In this document: in pieces, positions 15,924-24,475 of the stretch
Layout of the letters: every line of letters begins with the position of its first letter
How positions within the stretch are numbered: the first letter of the stretch is position 1
Assembly (NCBI RefSeq): GCF_000514815.1
Contig: NZ_KI911474.1
Location: 133,584 to 197,583, forward strand
Length of the DNA stretch: 64,000 nt
Origin: Salinispora fenicalii
GTDB lineage: Bacteria > Actinomycetota > Actinomycetes > Mycobacteriales > Micromonosporaceae
Direction of reading: 5' to 3'
Notes under the pieces: model-generated
What the model saw: only the letters and a program-made list of their open reading frames with translations
Told to the model about the DNA's origin: nothing
Databases searched by the model: none
Made by a program: the position numbers and the translations under genes

Positions 15924-17574
15924 GGCGGGTGACAGCACCGCCCGGAACCTGACTCTCACCCTCTTCCTCGTCTTCGTGGCGGTGACGCTGGCGATCACGG
16001 TGTGGGCCAGCCGGCAGACCAAGACCGCCACCGACTTCTACGCGGGCGGCCGCTCCTTCTCCGGCTTCCAGAACGGCATGGCGATCGGCGGTGACTACAT
16101 GTCGGCGGCGTCGTTCCTCGGCATCGCCGGCCTGATCGCCCTCTACGGCTACGACGGCTTCCTCTACTCGATCGGATTCCTGGTCGCCTGGCTGGTGGCG
16201 CTGCTGCTCGTCGCCGAGTTGCTGCGCAACTCCGGCCGCTACACGATGGCCGACGTGCTCGCCTTCCGGATGCGGCAGCGTCCGGTGCGGACGGCCGCCG
16301 CGGCCTCCACCATCACGGTCTCGATCTTCTATCTGCTCGCGCAGATGGTAGGCGCGGGGGCGCTGGTCGCGCTGCTGCTCGGCATCAAGCCGGGTACAAC
16401 CTTCCTCGGCCTGGACGCGGACGCCGCCAAGATCGCCACAATCATCATGGTCGGTGCGCTGATGGTCACCTACGTGACAGTGGGTGGCATGAAGGGCACC
16501 ACCTATGTGCAGATCGTCAAGGCGTTCCTGCTGATGGGTGGCGCCGTCGTGATGACACTGCTGGTGTTGGCGAAGTACAAGTTCAATCTCTCCGGCCTGC
16601 TCGGTGACGCGGCGGACGCTTCCGGCAAGGGCGCCGCTTTCCTCGAACCGGGGCTCCGGTACGGCGTCGAGACACCCGGCGATGCCCTGAAAACCTTCTA
16701 CAGCAAGCTGGATCTGCTCTCCCTCGGCGTCGCGCTGGTGCTCGGCACAGCCGGCCTGCCACACATCCTCATCCGCTTCTACACCGTGCCGACGGCGAAG
16801 GCCGCCCGGAAGAGCGTCCTCTGGGCGATCGGCATCATCGGCACCTTCTACCTGCTCACGCTCGCCCTCGGCTTCGGTGCGGCGGCGCTGGTGGGAAGCG
16901 AGGCGATCACCGCGCAGGATCGGGCCGGAAACACCGCCGCACCGCAGCTCGCCGAGGCGTTGGGGGTGGACTTCCTGGGCGGAGAACTGGGTGGGGCGAC
17001 CCTGCTGGCGGTCATCGCGGCGGTTGCCTTCGCGACGATCCTGGCGGTCGTCGCCGGCCTGACCCTGGCCTCCTCGTCCAGCCTGGCGCACGACTTCTAC
17101 GCCAACGTGGTCAAGAACGGCACCGCGTCCGAACGGCAGGAGGTGGCCGTGGCGCGGATCTCCGCCCTGGTGATCGGCGCGATCTCGATCGTTCTCTCCA
17201 TCTTCGCGCAGAACCTGAACGTCGCCTTCCTGGTCGCTCTCGCCTTCGCGGTGGCCGCGTCGGGCAACCTGCCGGCGATCCTCTACAGCCTCTTCTGGCG
17301 GCGCTTCAACACCAACGGTGCGGTCTGGGCCATCTACGGCGGCCTCTTCGCCGCGGTCTTCCTGGTCTTCTTCTCCCCGGTCGTCTCCGGTTCGCCGACC
17401 GCGATGTTCCCCGACCAGGACTGGCAGTGGTTCCCCCTGTCCAACCCGGGCCTGCTCTCCATCCCGTTCGGCTTCCTCTGCGGCTGGTTCGGAACGGTGA
17501 TCTCCAAGGAGCACGACGACCAACGCTACGCCGAGCTTGAGGTCCGTTCCCTCACCGGCGCGGGCGCGCACTGA
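15901..17574 (+). CDS. actP: Cation/acetate symporter, SSS family
   Basis: 557 residues, about 13-14 transmembrane helices. GGRSFSGFQNGMAIGGDYMSAASFLG, the paired VTVGGMKGTTYVQIVKA helix, LGTAGLPHILIRFYTVP and FAVAASGNLPAILYSLFW are typical of ActP. It should take up acetate or another short carboxylate with sodium or protons. A GGGGAGG box lies just before the ATG at 15901. It is co-transcribed with the DUF485 gene and followed by a strong hairpin at 17642-17677. Confidence 0.92.
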   Translation: MTTVLAAEAGDSTARNLTLTLFLVFVAVTLAITVWASRQTKTATDFYAGGRSFSGFQNGMAIGGDYMSAASFLGIAGLIALYGYDGFLYSIGFLVAWLVALLLVAELLRNSGRYTMADVLAFRMRQRPVRTAAAASTITVSIFYLLAQMVGAGALVALLLGIKPGTTFLGLDADAAKIATIIMVGALMVTYVTVGGMKGTTYVQIVKAFLLMGGAVVMTLLVLAKYKFNLSGLLGDAADASGKGAAFLEPGLRYGVETPGDALKTFYSKLDLLSLGVALVLGTAGLPHILIRFYTVPTAKAARKSVLWAIGIIGTFYLLTLALGFGAAALVGSEAITAQDRAGNTAAPQLAEALGVDFLGGELGGATLLAVIAAVAFATILAVVAGLTLASSSSLAHDFYANVVKNGTASERQEVAVARISALVIGAISIVLSIFAQNLNVAFLVALAFAVAASGNLPAILYSLFWRRFNTNGAVWAIYGGLFAAVFLVFFSPVVSGSPTAMFPDQDWQWFPLSNPGLLSIPFGFLCGWFGTVISKEHDDQRYAELEVRSLTGAGAH

Positions 17575-17641
17575 CGGTTCCGGGTTGGCCGGGCCGGCGA
17601 CCTTCTGGACAGGTCAGGTGCGGGGCGGCGACCCCCGGACG

Positions 17642-17677
17642 GGTCAGGGGCGGGGCGGCGACACCCCGCCCCTGACC
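17642..17677 (+). terminator. Hairpin terminator after the actP operon
   Basis: A perfect 14-bp inverted repeat (17642-17655 and 17664-17677; GGTCAGGGGCGGGG and its complement) with an 8-nt loop. A near copy of the left arm occurs just upstream around 17615-17630, suggesting local duplication. Confidence 0.65.
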
Positions 17678-17708
17678 TTGCGCGCCGGGCGGCGAAACGA
17701 TCGCTCGG

Positions 17709-17714
17709 TAGGGT
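17709..17714 (+). promoter_or_regulatory. -10 hexamer TAGGGT, leaderless start of epimerase gene
   Basis: TAGGGT is followed by 7 nt and the ATG at 17722. Confidence 0.5.
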
Positions 17715-17721
17715 GGCCGCC

Positions 17722-18699
17722 ATGAAGGTTGTGCAACGCTTCGGCCCCGGTCACCGCATCCTCGTCACCGGTGGGGCGGGCTTCGTGCCCTCCCATCTGG
17801 TTGACGCCCTCCTCGCCCGTGGCTGCACGGTCGTGGCGGTGGACAATTTCGTCACCGGATCCAAGGAGAACGTCGCCCACCTGGCGGAGACGTCAACCTT
17901 CACGCTCGTCGAGGCGGATATCTCCGACGGGCTTCCCAAGCACCACCCCGCGCTCGCCGAGCGGTTTGACGCCATTCTGCACATGGCATCGCCGGCCAGC
18001 CCCACCGACTTCGAGAAGCTGCCGGTGGAGATTCTCCGGGTCGGCTCGGTCGCCACCCTGCACCTGCTGGACCGGGCGGTCGCCGATGGTGCCCGGTTCC
18101 TGCTGGCCTCCACCTCCGAGGCGTACGGGGACCCGTTGGAGCACCCCCAGCGGGAGACGTACTGGGGCAACGTCAACCCGATCGGGATCCGGAGCGTCTA
18201 CGACGAGTCGAAGCGGTTCGCCGAGGCGGCGACGATGGCGTACCACCGGAGCCGGGGAGCCGACGTCGCCATCGTCCGAATCTTCAACACCTACGGCCCC
18301 CGGATGCGGCCGGACGACGGTCGGGCCATCCCGACGTTCATCGCCCAGTCCCTGCGCGGCGAGCCGATCACCGTCCACGGCACCGGGGATCAGACCCGCT
18401 CCATCTGCTACGTCGATGATCTGGTGCGGGGCATCCTGTTGCTGCTGGACTCGACCGAGACCGGGCCGGTCAACTGCGGGACCGAGCACGAGATGAGCAT
18501 GCGTCAGCTGGCTGAGTCGATCGTGTCGCTCTGCGAAAGCAGCTCTGAGGTGACCTATGTCACCCGTGCCGCGGATGATCCGAAGATGCGTCGACCGGAT
18601 CTCACCCGCGCCCGGGAACTCCTCGACTTCGAGCCCGAAGTTACGCCCAAGGAGGGCCTGCGCCGCACGATTGCGTACTTCCGCGAGCGGCTCGGGTAG
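17722..18699 (+). CDS. Extended SDR nucleotide-sugar epimerase/decarboxylase (UDP-glucuronate decarboxylase-like)
   Basis: 325 residues. The Rossmann motif is GGAGFVPSHL near residue 17 (the usual GxxGxxG is present), followed by VAVDNFVTGSKEN, a LASTSEAYGDP active-site strand, the catalytic YDESK pair near residue 160, and RIFNTYGPRM with RSICYVDDLV. These features match the UXS/dTDP-glucose dehydratase branch. It would make an activated sugar for envelope glycans; the LCP ligases downstream fit that context. The ATG at 17722 fits a leaderless promoter; an upstream GTG at 17713 is less likely. Confidence 0.85.
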   Translation: MKVVQRFGPGHRILVTGGAGFVPSHLVDALLARGCTVVAVDNFVTGSKENVAHLAETSTFTLVEADISDGLPKHHPALAERFDAILHMASPASPTDFEKLPVEILRVGSVATLHLLDRAVADGARFLLASTSEAYGDPLEHPQRETYWGNVNPIGIRSVYDESKRFAEAATMAYHRSRGADVAIVRIFNTYGPRMRPDDGRAIPTFIAQSLRGEPITVHGTGDQTRSICYVDDLVRGILLLLDSTETGPVNCGTEHEMSMRQLAESIVSLCESSSEVTYVTRAADDPKMRRPDLTRARELLDFEPEVTPKEGLRRTIAYFRERLG

Positions 18700-18756
18700 C
18701 CGCCCACGCCAATTCGTCGCCGAATCGGGGTGCCATCGGCTGACAGCTTCCCGACG

Positions 18757-18762
18757 TACCCT
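18757..18762 (+). promoter_or_regulatory. -10 hexamer TACCCT, leaderless start of first LCP gene
   Basis: TACCCT is followed by 7 nt and the ATG at 18770; no ribosome binding site is seen. Confidence 0.45.
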
Positions 18763-18769
18763 GACTCGC

Positions 18770-20008
18770 ATGTCAGCGACCACCGCCGCCGCATACCCGC
18801 TCCTGCGCCTGAGCCACCGCACCGGACGGGCGCGGGTGGCCGGCTCCGCCACCACCGGACGTGCCCGCCCCGCGCCGACAGACTGGCACCCCGCGCCTAC
18901 CGGACCGACCGGTGGCGGGCCCGTCGGCCCCGGGGGTCCGGGCGGTCCCGGTGGTCCGGGCGGTCCCGGTGGCCGCCCCGGTCCGGGCCGACCAGGGCGG
19001 CGTGGCCCACGCCCTCGCTGGGGCCGGATCGCGCTGGTGGCCGGTGTCGCCGTACTGGTGTTCGCCCTGCTCGCCGCGACCGGGGCCTGGGTCTACGCCC
19101 GTGGCCTCGACAATGACCTCGCCCGGACCAATCCGTTCCCGCCGGGGGAAACCAACGACCGACCGGTCAAGACGGTTGATGGCGCGCTGAACATCCTCCT
19201 GGTCGGCACGGACTCACGGGATCCGGACGCACCGATGGACCAACGCGGCGAGTGGCGCGCCGACACGATCATCGTGATGCACATTCCCAGCAACCACCAG
19301 GAGGCATACCTGGTGTCGATCCCCCGTGACCTGTACGTGCCGGTCCCGGAGAGCGCGAGCGCCGACTGCGACTCGGGGCAGCGGAGGAAGATCAACGCCG
19401 CTTTCGCGTTCGGCGGCCTCCCGTTGGCGGTCCGTACCGTGGAGTGCTTCACCGATGTCCGCCTCGACCATGTCATGGCGATCGACTTCGGCGGGTTCGA
19501 AGAAGTGACGGACGCGCTCGACGGTGTCGACCTCACCGTGGAGAAGACGATCACCTCGATCCACAAGCCCTACCGGACCTTCACCGAGGGCGTCAACCAC
19601 ATGAACGGCGCCGAGGCGCTGGACTGGGTCCGGCAGCGCAAGCAGTTCGCCCGGGGCGACTTCGACCGGATGCGGCACCAGCAGGAGTTCCTGCGCGCGC
19701 TGATGAACAAGGCGGCCAGCACCGGAACGCTCACCAACCCGGTTAAGATGAACGACTTCCTCAAGGCCGTGACCGCCGCGGTCACCGTTGACGAGGACTT
19801 CTCCCTCATCGACTTGGCCTTCCAGTTCCGCAGTCTTCGTGGGGAGAACCTGACCTTCGTGACTAGCCCACACAACGGCAGCCAGACCATCAACGGCGCA
19901 TCGGTCGTGATCTCCGACCGGGAGCAGGCGCTCGCGATGTACCAGGCCATCTCCGCGGACAGCATGGCCGACTGGGTTGCGGCGAACGAGAGCGACGCCG
20001 GCAGCTGA
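18770..20008 (+). CDS. LytR-CpsA-Psr (LCP) family cell-wall glycopolymer ligase
   Basis: 412 residues: a cytoplasmic N-terminus with a GGP repeat tract, one transmembrane helix (RIALVAGVAVLVFALLAATGAWVYA, about 85-110) and an LCP domain: NILLVGTDSRDPD, ADTIIVMHIP, LVSIPRDLYVPVP, KINAAFAFGG, FDRMRHQQEFLRAL. LCP enzymes transfer undecaprenyl-linked glycopolymers to peptidoglycan (or arabinogalactan) outside the membrane. The arginines and aspartates that bind the pyrophosphate lipid are present. A second LCP gene follows 124 bp downstream on the same strand. Confidence 0.9.
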   Translation: MSATTAAAYPLLRLSHRTGRARVAGSATTGRARPAPTDWHPAPTGPTGGGPVGPGGPGGPGGPGGPGGRPGPGRPGRRGPRPRWGRIALVAGVAVLVFALLAATGAWVYARGLDNDLARTNPFPPGETNDRPVKTVDGALNILLVGTDSRDPDAPMDQRGEWRADTIIVMHIPSNHQEAYLVSIPRDLYVPVPESASADCDSGQRRKINAAFAFGGLPLAVRTVECFTDVRLDHVMAIDFGGFEEVTDALDGVDLTVEKTITSIHKPYRTFTEGVNHMNGAEALDWVRQRKQFARGDFDRMRHQQEFLRALMNKAASTGTLTNPVKMNDFLKAVTAAVTVDEDFSLIDLAFQFRSLRGENLTFVTSPHNGSQTINGASVVISDREQALAMYQAISADSMADWVAANESDAGS

Positions 20009-20132
20009 TCCCACGCTGGCCAGCGCCGCCGGCGTCGACCTGGCGGGCCGCGGGTGGCCCGCCAGGTCGATGCTGACCAGGTCGGGATCCGGCGAACGGA
20101 CCCGCCGAGGGCCCGCCGGACCGTAGCCTGAG

Positions 20133-21209
20133 GTGAGGATTACTCACAGACGGTGGCGGGGAGGAACCACGTCCAGGTCGAAGGGTGGACGGGAGCGGGC
20201 CGACGCGGGCGTCCGGCGCGGACGACCACGTTGGGCCCGCCTCCTACTCGGCGTCGGCCTCGCGTTGGTAATCCTGTCCGGCCTCGCCGCGGTCGGCCTC
20301 TACCGGCTCACCCAGCGATACGACCAGACAGTGGCCCGGGAAGAACTGCTCGATCCGGGCGCCCGACAGCGCCGCACAGACCTGAACGGTCCGCTGAACT
20401 ATCTGCTTGTCGGCACCGACCGCTGGCGGAGCAGCAGCGCCACCGCCGACCGACGATCGGACACCATCCTGATCGTGCACCTGCCGGCCGGCAGACGTGA
20501 GGCGTTCCTGATATCCGTACCCCGAGACCTGCGGGTCACCATTCCCGCCGGCCCCGGCTTCAGCGGCGGAGAAGACAAGATCAACGCCGCGTACCAACAC
20601 GGTGGCGGCGGAGAGTCCGGCACCCAACTACTATCCGCTACCGTAGCTCAACTCACCGGCATCCGCTTCGACGGCGCCGCCAAGATCGACTTTTCCGGCT
20701 TCCGCGACGTCATCGACCACCTCGGCGGCGTACACATGTGCGTCGACACCGAATTCCGCTCGATCCACACCGACCGGGTCTTCACCCCCGGCTGCCAGGA
20801 CATGGACGGCGGCACCGCGCTGGACTTCGCCCGCCAGCGTTACGACCTACCCAACGGCGACTACGACCGGCAGACCCACCAGCAGCAGCTACTCCGGGCG
20901 GTACTGCAACGCGCCTCCGACACGTCAGTCCGCAACAACCCGGTCCGCCTGGACCAGGTGCTCCGAGCGGTCGGCAACTCGCTGACGGTCGACACCAACG
21001 GCGTACCCCTGGCGGATCTCGTCTTTGCGCTGCGGGAACTGCCCGCGGACGCCCTACGCGGAATCCGGATGCCGTCCTACCCACAGACCATCGGCCAGGT
21101 CTCCTACGTCATCTTGCAAGAAGGCGGCGGTGGGCTCTTCACCGCCGTCCAGAACCAGCGGGTGCCGCAGTGGGCCCAGGCCAACCCCCGGTGGGTCACC
21201 CAGCTCTGA
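20133..21209 (+). CDS. LytR-CpsA-Psr (LCP) family protein, second copy
   Basis: 358 residues: basic N-terminus, one transmembrane helix (LLLGVGLALVILSGLAAVGLY) and an LCP domain with NYLLVGTDRWR, SDTILIVHLP, LISVPRDLRVTIP, EDKINAAYQHGG, DFARQRYDLPNGDYDRQTHQQQ. It is clearly paralogous to the preceding gene but lacks the long GGP tract. The start is uncertain: the GTG at 20133 has no ribosome site and is only 3 nt from a TAGCCT hexamer, while a GGGGAGG box at about 20158 would suit a later start for which no common start codon exists. Confidence 0.88.
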   Translation: MRITHRRWRGGTTSRSKGGRERADAGVRRGRPRWARLLLGVGLALVILSGLAAVGLYRLTQRYDQTVAREELLDPGARQRRTDLNGPLNYLLVGTDRWRSSSATADRRSDTILIVHLPAGRREAFLISVPRDLRVTIPAGPGFSGGEDKINAAYQHGGGGESGTQLLSATVAQLTGIRFDGAAKIDFSGFRDVIDHLGGVHMCVDTEFRSIHTDRVFTPGCQDMDGGTALDFARQRYDLPNGDYDRQTHQQQLLRAVLQRASDTSVRNNPVRLDQVLRAVGNSLTVDTNGVPLADLVFALRELPADALRGIRMPSYPQTIGQVSYVILQEGGGGLFTAVQNQRVPQWAQANPRWVTQL

Positions 21210-21244
21210 CCAACCGGCAACACCCAACTGGCGGGCCCGGCACC

Positions 21245-21250
21245 TAAGCT
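21245..21250 (+). promoter_or_regulatory. -10 hexamer TAAGCT, leaderless start of rhodanese gene
   Basis: TAAGCT is followed by 7 nt and the GTG at 21258; the GGAGG between them is too close to the start to act as a ribosome site. Confidence 0.45.
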
Positions 21251-21257
21251 GGAGGCC

Positions 21258-21593
21258 GTGTTCGGACCCCGCGTACCCACCGTGACAGTGACCGAGATCA
21301 ACGACGATGCTTACCTGCTCGATGTCCGGGAGGACGACGAGTGGCTCGCCGGTCACGCACCCGGTGCCCACCACCTGCCGATGACCCAGCTTCCCTCCCG
21401 GCTGGCCGAAGTGCCGGACAACCGGGAGGTGGCCGTCATCTGCCGATCTGGCGGACGCTCCGCGCAGGTCGTCACCTACCTCCTGCGCAACGGCTGGGAG
21501 CAGGTACGCAACGTCGAAGGCGGGATGGGCGAGTGGGCTGCCACCGGACGGCCGGTGGTCGGCGGCAACGGACAGCCGGGCCGGATCCTGTAG
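21258..21593 (+). CDS. Single-domain rhodanese-like sulfurtransferase
   Basis: 111 residues, a complete rhodanese fold: LLDVREDDEWLAGHAPGAHHLP and the active-site loop CRSGGRS with Cys62, then NVEGGMGEW. It should form a persulfide on the cysteine and pass sulfur to an acceptor such as cyanide or a protein. No dedicated partner is adjacent; molybdopterin synthesis genes that use sulfur carriers lie 20 kb away. Confidence 0.88.
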   Translation: MFGPRVPTVTVTEINDDAYLLDVREDDEWLAGHAPGAHHLPMTQLPSRLAEVPDNREVAVICRSGGRSAQVVTYLLRNGWEQVRNVEGGMGEWAATGRPVVGGNGQPGRIL

Positions 21594-21602
21594 CCGCACG
21601 TC

Positions 21603-22394
21603 ATGGGCCACCCCCTGGTCTTCGCCCACCGCGGCTCGTCGTACGACCTACCGGAACACACGCTGGCCGCGTACCTACGCGCCCTCGATGAGGGCGCCGA
21701 CGGAGTGGAGTGCGATGTTCGGTTGACCCGCGACGGTCACCTCGTCTGCGTACACGACCGTCGCCTGGACCGCACCAGCAACGGGCACGGCCCGGTCAGC
21801 ACGCGAACGCTCGCCGAGTTGGAACGGCTCGACTTCGGGTCCTGGCACCCAGGTCCCGCGTTGGCCGACGGCGACGAGGTGCTGGACGAGTCGTACCTGC
21901 GGCTACTCACCCTGGACCGACTCCTGGAAGCGGTCGGCGCCGCCGGCCGGCCGGTCCGGCTGCTGATCGAGACCAAACACCCGTCCCGGTACGGGCGACA
22001 CGTCGAGCGCCGGCTGGTCACCCTGCTCGACCGGCACGGGCTGACCGCGCCGAGGCCCGACCACCCGATCCAGGTCACCGTCATGTCGTTTTCGCTGCTG
22101 GCGGTGCGGCGACTCCGTGCGCTGGCCCCCGCGCTGCCCACCGTGCTGCTGTTGGACAAGTTGCCGCGCGGGTTACGGCTGAGCCGGTTGCCGTTCGGCA
22201 TCCAGATCGCCGGACCCGGCCTCGCGCTGGTGCGTTCCCACCCCACCCTGGTCCCCGCCCTGCGAGCAGCCGGCAACCAGGTGTACGTCTGGACGGTCAA
22301 CAAGCCCGGTGACCTGGAGCTGGTACTGGACACCGGGGTGGACGGCATCATCACCGATCGACCGGCCCCCACGCTCACCCGGCTCCACAGCTGA
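21603..22394 (+). CDS. Glycerophosphodiester phosphodiesterase
   Basis: 263 residues, cytosolic GDPD fold. The signature HRG (H9-R10-G11), E36-x-D38 (VECDVRLTRDG) and H51 (HDRRLDRTSNG) supply the catalytic and metal-binding residues; WTVNKPGDLELVLDTGVDGIITDRP is the usual C-terminal strand. It hydrolyses glycerophosphodiesters to glycerol 3-phosphate and an alcohol. Leu191 is encoded by TTA. It starts 10 nt after the rhodanese stop, so the two may share a transcript. Confidence 0.9.
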   Translation: MGHPLVFAHRGSSYDLPEHTLAAYLRALDEGADGVECDVRLTRDGHLVCVHDRRLDRTSNGHGPVSTRTLAELERLDFGSWHPGPALADGDEVLDESYLRLLTLDRLLEAVGAAGRPVRLLIETKHPSRYGRHVERRLVTLLDRHGLTAPRPDHPIQVTVMSFSLLAVRRLRALAPALPTVLLLDKLPRGLRLSRLPFGIQIAGPGLALVRSHPTLVPALRAAGNQVYVWTVNKPGDLELVLDTGVDGIITDRPAPTLTRLHS

Positions 22395-22447
22395 GCATGG
22401 GACCAACGGGCCTGTCCCGGATCCGGCCGGCGGGGCACACTCGGGAC

Positions 22448-23908
22448 ATGCCGAGACGCACGGACTTCTCTGCTCTGATCAACGGCCACACCGAGGTGAT
22501 CGAGATGATCAACTCCGGCGAGGCCGGCGTGCCGGCACTCAACCAGCTACTCCGGGTGGCCCAGCAGGCGCTGGGTGCCGCCGGGATGGCCTTCGTCGAG
22601 TTCGCCCCCACCGGCGGACGGGTGATCGCCGCCACCGGCACCGTCGAATGGGCCCTCGGCCAGTTCCTGCCGGCAGACGACCCAGACGCCGTCTGCTTGC
22701 TCTCCGGACCCCGAGTCCACCAACTCGACACCGGCCGCCTCACCGGCCGGCTCGGTACGAAACTCGCCGAGTCGGCCAGGTCCCAGATGGTGGTGTCCCG
22801 CGCCGAGATCGACGGGCACACCATGGGCAGCCTGCACGCCCTCTACCCCGCCGACGAGGACCGGCCGTGCCCGGACCACCAGTGCGTCATCGCCTACGTC
22901 GCCTCCTGCATCGCCCACCTCTACGGCGACCAGTGCGGCCTACCGGTGCACGTGGACGGACCGATCGTGGCTGCGCTCGCCGACGGCCTGGCCGTGGTGG
23001 ACCGCGAGGCCCGCGTCCGACTCTGGAATCCCGCCGCCGCCCAGATCACCGGCCACACAGTCACCGACGTAGTCAGCCAACCGGTGCCGTTCCCCCTCCC
23101 CACGCCGGGGCAGGCTCTCGACCACCGGCTGCCGGACGGTCGCTGGCTGCGGGTCACCTCGGGAGAGCTACCGGGGCCAGGAACACTGCGCGTGGTCACC
23201 TTCCGCGACATCACCGACCAGCAGCAGAGCATCACCGACCACGACCTCTTCGTCGCGGTGACCAGCCACGAGCTGCGCACACCGGTCACCGTCATCAAGG
23301 GGTACGCGGACACCCTCACCGATCACTGGGAGGCGCTGAGCGACGCCGACCGGCAGCTAGCCGCCCAGAAGATCGGACAGCGCGCCAACGAGCTGGCCCG
23401 CCTCGTTGACCGACTCCTCTCCTCCTCCACCGCCGAGGCGGGCTCCGGCGGAGCACCGCCCGCCCCGTACGACCTGGGCGACGCCCTGCGGGCAGCGGTG
23501 ACCGACCTCCCCGCCGAGCTGCGGCGCCGAATCACCCTCACCGCGCCGGTCGGCCTGCCCCGGGCGCTCGGTCACCGGGCCAGTCTGGCGACGGTCCTGA
23601 CCGAGCTGTGTACGAACGCCGGCAAGTACTCGCCCCCCGCCAGCCCGATCCGGATCACCGCCGGTACCGACGGACAGACCGTCTCCATCCGCGTCACCGA
23701 CCAGGGCATCGGCATCCGCCCAGAGCACGTGGAGCGCGCGTTCGACCAGTACTGGCAGGGCGATTCCGACGACCGCCATCGCTTTCCCGGAGCCGGGCTC
23801 GGCCTCTTCCTCGTCCGCCGAATCGTGGAACAACAAAATGGACAGGTATCCCTCCGACCGAAAGCCGGTGGCGGTACGGTCGCAGAGGTACGGCTGCCCC
23901 GTGGATGA
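22448..23908 (+). CDS. Orphan sensor histidine kinase with GAF-like and PAS domains
   Basis: 486 residues without transmembrane helices. An N-terminal GAF-like region (about 30-170) contains cysteines (CPDHQC), a PAS domain follows (about 175-265), then HisKA with the phosphoacceptor H274 (SHELRTPVTVIKGYADTL) and an HATPase domain with ELCTNAGKYSPP, DQGIGIRPEHVERAFDQY and GAGLGLFLVRRIV. It is a soluble kinase; no response regulator is adjacent. The next gene is an RsbW-like ATPase. The ATG at 22448 is chosen because a CACACT -10-like hexamer lies 6 nt upstream. Confidence 0.87.
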   Translation: MPRRTDFSALINGHTEVIEMINSGEAGVPALNQLLRVAQQALGAAGMAFVEFAPTGGRVIAATGTVEWALGQFLPADDPDAVCLLSGPRVHQLDTGRLTGRLGTKLAESARSQMVVSRAEIDGHTMGSLHALYPADEDRPCPDHQCVIAYVASCIAHLYGDQCGLPVHVDGPIVAALADGLAVVDREARVRLWNPAAAQITGHTVTDVVSQPVPFPLPTPGQALDHRLPDGRWLRVTSGELPGPGTLRVVTFRDITDQQQSITDHDLFVAVTSHELRTPVTVIKGYADTLTDHWEALSDADRQLAAQKIGQRANELARLVDRLLSSSTAEAGSGGAPPAPYDLGDALRAAVTDLPAELRRRITLTAPVGLPRALGHRASLATVLTELCTNAGKYSPPASPIRITAGTDGQTVSIRVTDQGIGIRPEHVERAFDQYWQGDSDDRHRFPGAGLGLFLVRRIVEQQNGQVSLRPKAGGGTVAEVRLPRG

Positions 23909-23937
23909 CCAAGGGTGGCAGGGTGTGAAGGGCGACG

Positions 23938-24414
23938 GTGTTGACGGAGAGTCCCGAACAGACGTGGTGTGTGGCGGTACCCCACGACGGGGTGGGAGCC
24001 CGGCAGGCGCGGCACTGGCTCGCTGACGAACTGGGTGCCGCCGTACCGCCAGCGCTGCTCGCGGATCTCGTGGCGGTCCTCGCGGAGCTGGTGGGAAATG
24101 CCGTACGGCACGCCGACCCACTGCCGGGCGGGGTGATCCGGGTGGGTTGGCAGCTCTGCTCCACCCCGACGGGGCCGCGGATCCGGTTGCAGGTGACTGA
24201 CGGTGGAGCCCCCGTCGAACCGCGGATTCGGGCAATCGAGCCCGACGCACCGGATGGCCGTGGCCTGCACATCGTCGCCACGTTGGCCAGCCGCTGGGGC
24301 GTTTACCGGGATGGCCTCGGCCAGAGCGTCTGGGCTGAGTTCGAGCCGGCCGGTCAGCAGGCCGACCAGGTCGTCACCGATGCTGTCGGGGAACCGGGTT
24401 TGGTGGTCGCCTGA
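23938..24414 (+). CDS. ATP-binding protein of the RsbW/SpoIIAB-like HATPase family
   Basis: 158 residues with the HATPase_c_2 pattern: ARQARHWLADELGA, a LAELVGNAVRHADPLPGG N-box, LQVTDGGAP and DGRGLHIVATLASRWGV. In streptomycetes such single-domain proteins act as anti-sigma or anti-anti-sigma kinases in stress and development switches. It follows the histidine kinase by 29 nt. The GTG at 23938 with AAGGG upstream is preferred; the next codon TTG is an alternative start. Confidence 0.82.
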   Translation: MLTESPEQTWCVAVPHDGVGARQARHWLADELGAAVPPALLADLVAVLAELVGNAVRHADPLPGGVIRVGWQLCSTPTGPRIRLQVTDGGAPVEPRIRAIEPDAPDGRGLHIVATLASRWGVYRDGLGQSVWAEFEPAGQQADQVVTDAVGEPGLVVA

Positions 24415-24461
24415 CCGGCGGGGCCGGGTGGGTCCGACCCCCGCCAGCCCACGCGTCCCTC

Positions 24462-24467
24462 TAGGCT
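24462..24467 (+). promoter_or_regulatory. -10 hexamer TAGGCT, leaderless start of DUF5926 gene
   Basis: TAGGCT is followed by 8 nt and the GTG at 24476. Confidence 0.45.
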
Positions 24468-24475
24468 GTCCGACC

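Noticed and set aside
15766..17571. 601-codon open frame antisense to actP
   Set aside because: Composition (long Glu/Arg/Asp/Gln runs) is the mirror of a hydrophobic membrane protein; no family and no start signal.
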